Part shown: one piece after another, positions 1-5,544 of the stretch | Layout of the letters: each line of letters begins with the position of its first letter | How positions within the stretch are numbered: the first letter of the stretch is position 1 | Origin: an uncultured Oscillospiraceae bacterium | GTDB taxonomy: Bacteria > Bacillota > Clostridia > Oscillospirales > Oscillospiraceae | Assembly: GCA_900763995.1 (NCBI GenBank) | Contig: CAAFMK010000007.1 | Location: 1 to 7,067 of the forward strand | Length of the DNA: 7,067 nt | Direction of reading: 5' to 3' | The notes under the pieces: generated by a model | The model's database searches: none | What the model was told of the DNA's origin: nothing | Seen by the model: the letters and a program-made list of their open reading frames with translations, nothing else | Translations under genes and position numbers: made by a program

Positions 1-34
1 ATGACAAATTCCAGATACTGGGAGGTATTGCACC

Positions 35-490
35 ATGAAATGTCCCTACTGCTCCTATTTGGAGAGCAAGGTGGTGGACTCCCGTCCTGCTGATGAGGGG
101 GCCAGCATCCGCCGCCGCCGGGAGTGTCTCTCCTGCCACAAGCGTTTCACCACCTATGAAACAATGGAGAGCCTGCCCCTGGTTGTGATCAAAAAAGATG
201 GCAGCCGCCAGAGCTTTGACCGAAACAAGGTGCTCAGCGGCCTGATCCGCGCCTGTGAAAAGCGCCCTGTGGCCTACCATGTACTGGAGGAGCTGGTCAA
301 TAATATTGAGCAAATGCTGCAAAACCAGATGGAGCGTGAGGTCACCTCTGCCCAGATCGGGGAGCTGGTCATGGAACAGCTGAAAAAAATAGATGAGGTG
401 GCCTATGTCCGCTTCGCCTCGGTTTACCGGCAGTTCAAGGATATTAACACCTTTATGAATGAACTAAATAAACTAATGGAGGACAAGTAG
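35..490 (+). CDS. nrdR: NrdR, transcriptional repressor of ribonucleotide reductase genes
   Basis: NrdR is a zinc-ribbon/ATP-cone DNA-binding repressor. It senses ATP/dATP and shuts off ribonucleotide reductase operons by binding paired NrdR boxes. The 151-residue length is normal for the family. The N-terminal zinc ribbon is complete: C3 and C6 (KCPYC) pair with C31 and C34 (CLSC), followed by the typical RFTTYE. The ATP-cone spans about residues 49-139, with the usual [15 protein letters not shown] start and the [13 protein letters not shown] end. The start codon has GGAGGT at 21-26, 8 bases upstream. It is the first gene of a plus-strand pair: its stop (488-490) is one base from the next start. 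Its promoter lies outside the window, and the 34 upstream bases hold no recognisable NrdR box. No ribonucleotide reductase gene is in the window, so the target is elsewhere. The identification is very secure. Confidence 0.98.
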   Translation: MKCPYCSYLESKVVDSRPADEGASIRRRRECLSCHKRFTTYETMESLPLVVIKKDGSRQSFDRNKVLSGLIRACEKRPVAYHVLEELVNNIEQMLQNQMEREVTSAQIGELVMEQLKKIDEVAYVRFASVYRQFKDINTFMNELNKLMEDK

Positions 491-491
491 T

Positions 492-941
492 ATGATTTAT
501 GACAGTCTGGCGCATATTGAGACCTATAAGACCCTCCATGCAGGGGTATACCAAGGGCTGAAGCTTCTGGCTGAAACGGACTTTTCCACCGTGGAGGACA
601 AGAAGTATGAGGTGGATGGGGACAATCTGTTTTACTTCCTTCAGTCCTATGAGACTAAGGTGGAAAACAACACCCCTGAGTCCCATCAGAAGTACATTGA
701 CATTCAGTGTGTCCTCACTGGTGCAGAGACCATGGCTGTAGGGGCTTTGGAGGATATGACTGAGGTGGTGGAGGCCCGCCCTGAGGGGGACATCTGGCTG
801 CACCACGGCCCAACTGACAGCGTGGTCACCCTCTCCCCCGGCAAGTTTGCTGTGCTCTGGCCAGGAGATGCCCACGCCCCCGGTGTGGCGGTGGGTGCCC
901 CTGCCCAGTGCCGAAAGGTCGTTGTCAAGGTCAAGGTTTAA
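492..941 (+). CDS. YhcH/YjgK/YiaL family protein (DUF386, cupin-like)
   Basis: This 149-residue protein matches the YhcH/YjgK/YiaL (DUF386) family, which also includes EbgC. The family has a single-domain double-stranded beta-helix fold with a bound metal. Seen in sequence: the MIYDSLAHIETY start, the PESHQKYIDIQCVLTGAE core (residues 62-79; E63 and H65 are likely metal ligands) and FAVLWPGDAHAPG (119-131; H128 a likely third ligand), then a beta strand RKVVVKV at the end. Known members are tied to sugar handling, for example N-acetylneuraminate anomerisation (NanQ/YhcH), and to biofilm control (TabA/YjgK). No sugar-catabolic neighbours are present, so the substrate cannot be inferred. Its ribosome site GGAGG (478-482) lies inside the end of nrdR, and only one base separates the two reading frames, so the genes are surely co-transcribed and probably translationally coupled. 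Confidence 0.93.
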   Translation: MIYDSLAHIETYKTLHAGVYQGLKLLAETDFSTVEDKKYEVDGDNLFYFLQSYETKVENNTPESHQKYIDIQCVLTGAETMAVGALEDMTEVVEARPEGDIWLHHGPTDSVVTLSPGKFAVLWPGDAHAPGVAVGAPAQCRKVVVKVKV

Positions 942-945
942 CGCA

Positions 946-984
946 AAAATATCCCTGTGGTTTTGAAAACCACAGGGATATTTT
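946..984. terminator. Bidirectional intrinsic terminator between convergent genes
   Basis: A perfect inverted repeat has 19-base arms (946-964 and 966-984) around one central base. The core is ATCCCTGTGG / CCACAGGGAT with A-tracts on the 5' side and T-tracts on the 3' side in both orientations. Read on the plus strand it ends the nrdR pair (stop at 939-941). Read on the minus strand it ends the mltG operon. The TAA stop of gluQRS (985-983) sits partly within the outer arm, so one compact element serves both transcripts. Confidence 0.93.
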
Positions 985-1915
985 ATATGCCACATATATC
1001 ATTCCACACCATATCCTTTTGCGGGAGCTTCTTCCAGGAGAACAGGGGCAGCAGCTCTCTGGGGGTGATTGGTTCCGGTGTGTCTATCAGATGGGCGGCA
1101 TGGGCCAACAGCCCCACCAGCTGGGGGGCAGTATACCGCTCCTGGAGCTGTCCCAGCTCCAGATCTCTGTCCCGCTTGGCCAATCGGCGGCCCCCGGGTG
1201 CCAGGAGCAGTGGAAGATGCCCATATTGTGGGTGGGGCAGAGATAACTGCTCTTGCAGCCACAGCTGTCTGGGGGTGGAGGAGAGGAGGTCGTTGCCCCG
1301 CACCACCTGTGTCACCCCCATTGCCCCGTCATCCACCACCACAGCCAGCTGATAGGCGTACACCCCATCAGAGCGGCGGATGATAAAATCTCCACAGGCT
1401 GTGGAAAGCTCCTCCCCATATTCTCCCTGTAACAGATCAGAAAAGGAGATCGTCCCTTTATCGATATGTATTCGCCAGGCGGGGCGGCGGGATTTCCACA
1501 GCTCCTCCTGTTCCTGTGGAGTTAACTGCCGGCACCGTCCATCGTACACCTCCGCCCCATCGCTACGGTGGGGTGCGCTGGCCACCAGCCGCTGGGCTCT
1601 GGTACAAAAGCATGGGTATACCATCCCCCGCTCCTCCAGCTGATGGAATGCCTCAGCGTAGAACTGGGTGCGACGACTTTGGTACATCGGTTCCCCGTCC
1701 CAGTCCAGACCCAGCCACTCCAGATCACGCATGACCTGGTCACAGTATTCTGGTCGGCATCGGTCGGGGTCAAGATCCTCCAGACGCAGTACCATCCTGC
1801 CCCCCACGCTCCGGGCTGACAGCCAGGCCAGCAGACATGACCACAGATTGCCCATGTGCATCCGTCCACTTGGACTGGGGGCAAAGCGGCCACAAACCAT
1901 ATTGTCCTGTTCCAT
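983..1915 (-). CDS. gluQRS: Glutamyl-queuosine tRNA(Asp) synthetase (GluQRS)
   Basis: GluQRS is a shortened paralogue of glutamyl-tRNA synthetase. It lacks the anticodon-binding domain and attaches glutamate to the queuosine at position 34 of tRNA(Asp). The 310-residue length fits. The class I signature is FAPSPSGRMHMGN (residues 11-23; HMGN replaces HIGH, close to the HLGN or HFGS form usual in this family). The zinc site shown by E. coli GluQRS is conserved as C102-x-C104 plus Y124-x3-C128. RLEDLDPDR (44-52) and the KMSKS-equivalent LAKRDRD (245-251) are intact. The ATG at 1915 has GGGAGGGG 6 bases upstream. It starts 27 bases after the U32 gene ends and is the last gene of the mltG operon. 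Activity would require queuosine-modified tRNA; no queuosine gene is visible here. A full-length GltX is excluded by the short C terminus. Confidence 0.93.
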   Translation of the reverse strand: MEQDNMVCGRFAPSPSGRMHMGNLWSCLLAWLSARSVGGRMVLRLEDLDPDRCRPEYCDQVMRDLEWLGLDWDGEPMYQSRRTQFYAEAFHQLEERGMVYPCFCTRAQRLVASAPHRSDGAEVYDGRCRQLTPQEQEELWKSRRPAWRIHIDKGTISFSDLLQGEYGEELSTACGDFIIRRSDGVYAYQLAVVVDDGAMGVTQVVRGNDLLSSTPRQLWLQEQLSLPHPQYGHLPLLLAPGGRRLAKRDRDLELGQLQERYTAPQLVGLLAHAAHLIDTPEPITPRELLPLFSWKKLPQKDMVWNDICGI

Positions 1916-1942
1916 CCATATCCCCTCCCTCTGGCTCTGGGC

Positions 1943-3163
1943 TTACTGAGGGCTCAATCCCGCCATGCGCCGCAGCAGGGACAGGGGTGGTACCGGCTGG
2001 GGCAGCTTCATGCGAAAGACCATCTGGGGGTGGCGCACCTCATCCAGAGACACTCCTTCCTTATCCCAGAGCTGTTCCACCGTCAGGCTCTGGGGGCGCA
2101 CCCTGGGGCCCACCAGCTCCAGTGCATCTCCCACAGCAAATTTATTATTCAAAGTGAGCACTGCATTGCCATCCTGGTCGCAGGACTGCACCTTGGCCAC
2201 GATCTGCCAGTCCCGTACATATCTGGAGTTTTCTGTATACTGGCCCGGCTCCCCGTAAAAAAAGCCGGTGGAGTAGTGGCGGTGGCTGATGTGCTCCACC
2301 TCATCCCGCCAGACTGGGTCAAGGGGCTCTCCAGCCAGAGCGGCATCAATGGCGTGGCGGTAGGCTCCAGTGACAATGGCGGCATAGTAGGCAGATTTGG
2401 CCCGGCCCTCCAGCTTAAGGGAGTTCAGGCCCGCGTCGATCAATTCCCCCACATGGTCGATCATGCACATATCTTTGGAGTTCATAATGAAGGTCTCCCC
2501 GTTCTCCTCATAGACGGGGAAATACTCCCCAGGCCGCTTCTCCTCCATCAGGGCGTACTGGTAGCGGCAGGGCTGGGCACAGGCCCCGCGGTTGGCATCC
2601 CGTCCGGTCATATAGTTGGACAGCAGGCACCGCCCGGAGTAGCTGACACACATGGCCCCGTGGGCAAAGGCCTCCAGCTCCAGATCCTCTGGTGTCTTGG
2701 CCCGGATCTCCCGGATCTCATCCAGGCTGAGCTCCCGGGCCAAAATCACCCGCTTGGCCCCCAGGGAGTGCCAGGCCCGGGCCGACTGGTAGTTGACCAC
2801 GCTGGCCTGAGTGGAGATGTGCCGCTCCACATGGGGGGCATAGGTGGCGGCCAGGGTCAGGGTACCCACATCGGACAGGATGATGGCATCTACCCCCACA
2901 TCCTCCAGAAATTCCATCCACTCCGGCAGTTTGGCTACCTCCTCATTTCTGGGCATGGTGTTGCAGGTCACATGAACCCGAACCCCGTGCCCGTGGCAGA
3001 GCTTTACCGCATCTCTCAGCTCATCGGGGGTGAAATTTCCCGCAAAGGAGCGCATTCCAAAGGTGGTTCCCGCCAGATAAACTGCATCAGCGCCATAGGC
3101 CACTGACATTTGCAGCCGCTCCATATCTCCGGCTGGAGCCAGAAGTTCAATTTTTTTTGACAT
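1943..3163 (-). CDS. U32 family peptidase-like protein, TrhP/YrrO-type (probable tRNA U34 hydroxylation)
   Basis: This protein of 406 residues opens with the U32 hallmark ELLAPAGDMERLQMSVAYGA. It carries the family signature EAFAHGAMCVSYSGRCLLS at about 164-182. Cysteines C172, C179, C195 and C199 (last two in GACAQPC) match the four that hold an iron-sulfur cluster in TrhP/RlhA-type proteins. It was long annotated as a protease; characterised relatives (TrhP/YegQ, B. subtilis YrrN/YrrO) make 5-hydroxyuridine at tRNA position 34 using a prephenate-dependent route. Length (about 400-450 in TrhP, about 650 in RlhA) and position next to mltG, as in B. subtilis, favour TrhP; this is inference. 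The ATG at 3163 is chosen because GGGAG (3176-3172) lies 8 bases upstream and the protein then starts MSKKIELLAPAG. A longer open frame back to 3343 would run into mltG and through the intergenic hairpin. Confidence 0.9.
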   Translation of the reverse strand: MSKKIELLAPAGDMERLQMSVAYGADAVYLAGTTFGMRSFAGNFTPDELRDAVKLCHGHGVRVHVTCNTMPRNEEVAKLPEWMEFLEDVGVDAIILSDVGTLTLAATYAPHVERHISTQASVVNYQSARAWHSLGAKRVILARELSLDEIREIRAKTPEDLELEAFAHGAMCVSYSGRCLLSNYMTGRDANRGACAQPCRYQYALMEEKRPGEYFPVYEENGETFIMNSKDMCMIDHVGELIDAGLNSLKLEGRAKSAYYAAIVTGAYRHAIDAALAGEPLDPVWRDEVEHISHRHYSTGFFYGEPGQYTENSRYVRDWQIVAKVQSCDQDGNAVLTLNNKFAVGDALELVGPRVRPQSLTVEQLWDKEGVSLDEVRHPQMVFRMKLPQPVPPLSLLRRMAGLSPQ

Positions 3164-3182
3164 AATATTCTCTCCCAGACAA

Positions 3183-3210
3183 AGGGGCAAGGGCCAAGGC
3201 CCCTGCCCCT
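3183..3210 (-). terminator. GC-rich hairpin between mltG and the U32 gene (weak terminator or attenuator)
   Basis: Arms 3183-3195 and 3198-3210 (AGGGGCAAGGGCC against GGCCCCTGCCCCT) pair over up to 13 positions around a very small loop. The single imperfect position is G·U in the minus-strand RNA but A·C in the plus-strand RNA, which favours a role on the minus strand. It is followed there by a short TTTGTCT, a poor U tract. It lies in the 100-base gap after mltG and only about 20 bases before the U32 start, so any promoter for that gene would have to be upstream of the hairpin. Partial termination or mRNA processing are both possible. Confidence 0.55.
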
Positions 3211-3263
3211 CTTTCATTTGTGATTGATGATTACAGGTACATGGAAACAGAGCCGCCCATTCC

Positions 3264-4493
3264 TCAGCCCTTTTGATAGAGGGTTTGGCTGGAAAGGAAC
3301 CTTTGCAGCTCGTTATAGGTTTTGAAGAAGTGGTGCTTTCCATCGTCTCCCAGTGCGTAGTAGTAATACTTGCTCTTCTCCGGATTCAGAGCCGACTGAA
3401 TGGCCTGCATTCCCGGGTTGGCGATGGGGGCGGGGGGCAGTCCCTTATACATATAGGTGTTATAGGGGGAGTCAATGGACTTGTCCGCCTCAGTGGGCAC
3501 CTTGCCCCCGTTGATATAGGCCAGTGTGGCATCAATTTGCAGATATCCCGCCGTCTCTGTCTGGGGATTCTTCAGGCGGTTATAGATGACAGAGGCAATC
3601 AGCCTTTGATCCTCACCGTCGGTCTCACGCTCAATGAGGGAGGCAATGGTCAAAATTTCCCGCAGGGTATAGCCAGAATCCGCCACTGCCTGACGAATCT
3701 CGTCGGTGTACATCTCATCAAAGCGCACCAGCATTTTATTAATGGCGTACAGGGGGCTGTGGGGGGTATAGAATTTGTAGGTGTCAGGATAAAGGAAGCC
3801 CTCCAGTCGGTTGGGATCATTGAGGGGGATGTCCTGCAAAAAGTCAAAGTCATAGTCGTGCTCTGATGCCCTCTGACGAAGCTCCGCTTCTGTAGCCACC
3901 CCCTTCTCCTCCATAAGCTTGAAGACTTGTGGGAGACTCATACCCTCTGTAATAGTAACTGATGCCTCAGCCTTGGTGGCGGAGTTGGCACTCATACCAG
4001 ACAACAGGGCCCTATAGTCCATGTCTGTATTCAGGGTATATGTGCCCATGGTCACCTTGTCATCCCCATTGGTAACGGCGGAAAACAGGTGAAAGAGCCA
4101 CTTATATTCAATAAGGCCCTCTTTTTTCAGGCGGTTGGCCACATCTCCAAAGCTGTCCTCACTGGTGATAGTGATGGTGGCTGTTTTGGGCTCCTTGTTC
4201 AAAGCCAACACATCTCCAGCCATGATCCAGCCCAGAGAAGCCAACAGGATCGAGGCCCCTATGACCCCCGCCACATACAACAGTACAAAGCTGGCGGTTC
4301 GTCCAGTAGAGGGCTTTTTCTTGCGGCTTGTGGTGGCGACGCGGCTGGTGGAGGAGGAGCGGCTGGCCGACCCCGACCGACTGGCAGAGGAAGTTCGGCC
4401 TGCTGCGCCTGAGCGACTGGATGAAGCCCCCCTCTGAGATGAGGTACGGCCACTGTCCCGCTGTCTTGGTTGATGATCTCGCTGCTGTGGCAT
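3264..4493 (-). CDS. mltG: MltG, endolytic murein transglycosylase (YceG-like)
   Basis: MltG is a membrane-anchored lytic transglycosylase that cuts nascent glycan strands and works alongside class A penicillin-binding proteins. The 409 residues divide into a basic Arg/Ser/Thr-rich cytoplasmic tail (1-66), one transmembrane segment (about 67-92, FVLLYVAGVIGASILLASLG), a LysM-like region (about 104-165) and the YceG catalytic domain (about 175-405). Family motifs are present: GFLYPDTY (232-239), ILTIASLIERET (280-291; the glutamate of SLIE, E288, is the likely catalytic acid matching E. coli E218), YNRL, LQIDATLAY (318-326), SPYNTY and GLPPAPIANPG. The ATG at 4493 is supported by TTAGGAG (4508-4502), 8 bases upstream. 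It heads the minus-strand operon with the U32 protein and gluQRS. The long low-complexity tail is unusual in length compared with the E. coli enzyme, though similar tails occur in some Firmicutes. Confidence 0.95.
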   Translation of the reverse strand: MPQQRDHQPRQRDSGRTSSQRGASSSRSGAAGRTSSASRSGSASRSSSTSRVATTSRKKKPSTGRTASFVLLYVAGVIGASILLASLGWIMAGDVLALNKEPKTATITITSEDSFGDVANRLKKEGLIEYKWLFHLFSAVTNGDDKVTMGTYTLNTDMDYRALLSGMSANSATKAEASVTITEGMSLPQVFKLMEEKGVATEAELRQRASEHDYDFDFLQDIPLNDPNRLEGFLYPDTYKFYTPHSPLYAINKMLVRFDEMYTDEIRQAVADSGYTLREILTIASLIERETDGEDQRLIASVIYNRLKNPQTETAGYLQIDATLAYINGGKVPTEADKSIDSPYNTYMYKGLPPAPIANPGMQAIQSALNPEKSKYYYYALGDDGKHHFFKTYNELQRFLSSQTLYQKG

Positions 4494-4528
4494 AGGTTCA
4501 GCTCCTAACGATTTTGCCCACCCCTATC

Positions 4529-4556
4529 ACCAGGGACAAGGTGGGGCCATAGAATA
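4529..4556 (+). promoter_or_regulatory. Candidate sigma-K-like (mother-cell) promoter for the Cys-rich gene
   Basis: AC at 4529-4530, exactly 17 bases, then CATAGAATA at 4548-4556 fits the minimal sigma-K pattern AC-N17-CATAnnnTA known from Bacillus. It lies 52 bases upstream of the start codon of the small Cys-rich gene, a sensible distance. The pattern has only eight fixed bases, so chance occurrence is a real risk. No convincing sigma-A promoter was seen for this gene. Confidence 0.4.
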
Positions 4557-4564
4557 TTACAGAA

Positions 4565-4586
4565 TGCAGGGACATCAGTCCTTGCA
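4565..4586 (+). other. Leader hairpin upstream of the Cys-rich gene
   Basis: TGCAGGGA (4565-4572) and TCCTTGCA (4579-4586) form an 8-bp stem with one G·U pair and a CATCAG loop. If transcription starts about 8 bases after the CATAGAATA element, this hairpin would be at the extreme 5' end of the mRNA, just before the ribosome site GAGGTGA (4595-4601). A 5' stem at this place could stabilise the message. That role is inference. Confidence 0.4.
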
Positions 4587-4608
4587 GATCAAGTGAGGTG
4601 AAATATCA

Positions 4609-4830
4609 ATGTGCTATGGAAATAACGGTTGGGGCGGCAACAGCTGCTTGTGGATCATCATTTTGATCATCATCCTGTTTTGCTGCTGCGGCAGCAACAA
4701 TGGCGGCTGCAACAATGGCTGCGGCTACAACAATGGCTGCGGCTGTAACAATGGCTGCGGGTGTAACAATGGCTGCGGGTGCAGCAACAATAACAACTGT
4801 GGCTGTGACAACGATTGTGGCTGCTGCTAA
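4609..4830 (+). CDS. Small Cys/Gly/Asn-rich protein with hydrophobic segment (chorion-like high-cysteine type)
   Basis: This encodes a 73-residue protein with 18 cysteines. A short polar start (MCYGNNGWGGNS) leads into a hydrophobic stretch at 13-25 (CLWIIILIIILFC), then CCCG. The rest is repeats of NNGCGC/NNGCGY ending in CGCDNDCGCC. The gene is judged real because GAGGTGA (4595-4601) lies 7 bases before the ATG, a promoter-like element sits upstream and a terminator follows. Similar proteins in gut Clostridia carry the label chorion class high-cysteine protein. The Gly-rich start plus hydrophobic stretch also recalls the YjcZ-type small sporulation proteins of Bacillus. A role in the spore coat or another disulfide-linked or metal-binding layer is inference only. 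It is divergent from mltG and transcribed alone. Confidence 0.82.
   Translation: MCYGNNGWGGNSCLWIIILIIILFCCCGSNNGGCNNGCGYNNGCGCNNGCGCNNGCGCSNNNNCGCDNDCGCC
4711..4782 (+). repeat. Four tandem 18-bp units inside the Cys-rich gene
   Basis: Four consecutive in-frame 18-base units begin at 4711, 4729, 4747 and 4765, each AACAATGGCTGCGGSTRY-like (ending CTAC, CTGT, GTGT, GTGC). They encode NNGCGY then three NNGCGC. A 15-base relative (AACAATGGCGGCTGC, 4696-4710) precedes them. The near-identity at DNA level points to recent unit duplication, so copy number probably differs between strains. Confidence 0.9.
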
Positions 4831-4854
4831 ACGGCCAGTCGCTACACAACACCA

Positions 4855-4891
4855 GGCAGGCGGGGGAGCAATCTCCCGGCTGCCCACTTTT
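4855..4891 (+). terminator. Intrinsic terminator of the Cys-rich gene
   Basis: A GC-rich stem, GGCAGGCGGGGGAG (4855-4868) against CTCCCGGCTGCC (4873-4884) with small bulges and a CAAT loop, is followed by CACTTTTA. It lies 24 bases after the stop codon on the plus strand. Read the other way there is no T tract, so it serves this gene only. Confidence 0.7.
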
Positions 4892-4923
4892 ACGCCCAAT
4901 GTCCAGCAGGCCCCACCTTAGAA

Positions 4924-4946
4924 TTTTCCACATGGGGTGTGGAAAA
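4924..4946. terminator. Palindrome ending the folate/DJ-1/TagA operon; arms resemble DnaA boxes
   Basis: TTTTCCACA (4924-4932) and TGTGGAAAA (4938-4946) form a perfect 9-bp inverted repeat with a 5-base loop. It is 22 bases beyond the stop of the 5-formyltetrahydrofolate cyclo-ligase gene on the minus strand. The likeliest role is a terminator or 3' mRNA-protecting hairpin, although the usual U tract is poor (TTCT). Each arm also differs by one base from the DnaA box TTATCCACA. Confidence 0.5.
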
Positions 4947-4968
4947 CTTCCCCATAGATCGGCCGCCC

Positions 4969-5544
4969 TTAAAAGGACAGGCTCTCCCGCTCTGTCAGCA
5001 GCAGGTCTACCCGGCTGTCATGGGCCTCAGTGGGAACCTTGTCCTGCAAGACCGCTTCACGGCACAGACCCGCCCGAAATCCTGTAAAGTGCTCCAGCCA
5101 GCGGTCATAGTAGCCGCCGCCAAAGCCCAAGCGGTAGCCCTGGCGGTCGTAGCACACCGCCGGTACTAAAATGAGGTCAATCTCCTCCTTGGCCATCAGA
5201 GGGCAGTCCTCCCCCGGCTCCGAGATGCCAAAGGACACCTGTACCAGAGGACGGTCAGGACAATACTGACGCACCTCCATCTGATGCTCAGGCAGCATAC
5301 GGGGCAGACCAATGACCTTTCCCTGGGCAACCAGCTTTCCAATCAGCTTGGCTGTGTCCGGCTCCTTTCCGGGGATGCCCCAGAAGGCAAAGATGGTCTT
5401 GGCCTGCTGCACCTGGGGCAGAGCCAGAAATGCATCAAACATGGCCTGGTCACTTTTGGTCAGCTCCTCTGGAGACAGTGTGGCCAGCTCCTTGCGCACC
5501 TGTGTACGCAGCTGCTTTTTCTCAAGATCAATAGTGGATGGCAT
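4969..5544 (-). CDS. 5-formyltetrahydrofolate cyclo-ligase
   Basis: This enzyme (5,10-methenyltetrahydrofolate synthetase, YgfA/YqgN family) uses ATP to turn 5-formyl-THF into 5,10-methenyl-THF, clearing an inhibitory folate in the cytosol. The 191-residue length is typical. Motifs in order: the N-terminal basic KKQLRTQVRK (9-18, ATP-binding lysines), IPGKEPDT (57-64, with the folate-site glutamate E61), LVPAVCYDRQGYRLGFGGGYYDRWL region (126-150) containing the GFGGGYYDR nucleotide-phosphate loop (140-148), and PTEAHDSRVDLLLTE near the end (171-185). The ATG at 5544 lies inside the end of the preceding DJ-1-family gene with a 17-base overlap, and its AGAGGTG ribosome site (5555-5549) also lies within that gene. 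Translational coupling is therefore likely. It is the last gene of this minus-strand operon. Confidence 0.96.
   Translation of the reverse strand: MPSTIDLEKKQLRTQVRKELATLSPEELTKSDQAMFDAFLALPQVQQAKTIFAFWGIPGKEPDTAKLIGKLVAQGKVIGLPRMLPEHQMEVRQYCPDRPLVQVSFGISEPGEDCPLMAKEEIDLILVPAVCYDRQGYRLGFGGGYYDRWLEHFTGFRAGLCREAVLQDKVPTEAHDSRVDLLLTERESLSF

Noticed and set aside
1..34. ATG at the window's first base as a gene start
   Set aside because: The frame ends after about 29 codons in a shadow of nrdR; the region holds the ribosome site of nrdR.
453..995. Open frame of 180 codons antisense to the YhcH-family gene
   Set aside because: It runs through the terminator palindrome and opposes a gene with family motifs and a coupled ribosome site.
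1386..1406. Inverted repeat TCCACAGGCTGTGGA resembling a regulatory palindrome
   Set aside because: It lies well inside gluQRS and is explained by codons of the conserved ACGDFIIR region; nothing suggests a separate function.
1856..3106. Open frame of 416 codons on the plus strand
   Set aside because: It lies antisense to the U32 gene and gluQRS, whose frames show clear family motifs; its His/Gly/Leu-rich product is the reverse-complement shadow of GC-rich codons and has no ribosome site at its start.
3164..3343. N-terminal extension of the U32 protein by 60 codons
   Set aside because: It would read through the intergenic hairpin and overlap the end of mltG by 80 bases; the ATG at 3163 has a proper ribosome site and starts exactly where family similarity begins.
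3273..3866. Open frame of 197 codons antisense to mltG
   Set aside because: Shadow of the MltG catalytic domain frame; no ribosome site and no recognisable domain.
4696..4782. Possible CRISPR-like repeat array
   Set aside because: The units are adjacent with no spacers and are in frame within a coding sequence; it is a coding tandem repeat.
4606..4899. Ala/Val/Ile-rich frame antisense to the Cys-rich gene
   Set aside because: Its repeats are just the complement of the 18-base units, and it crosses the terminator of the plus-strand gene; no ribosome site.
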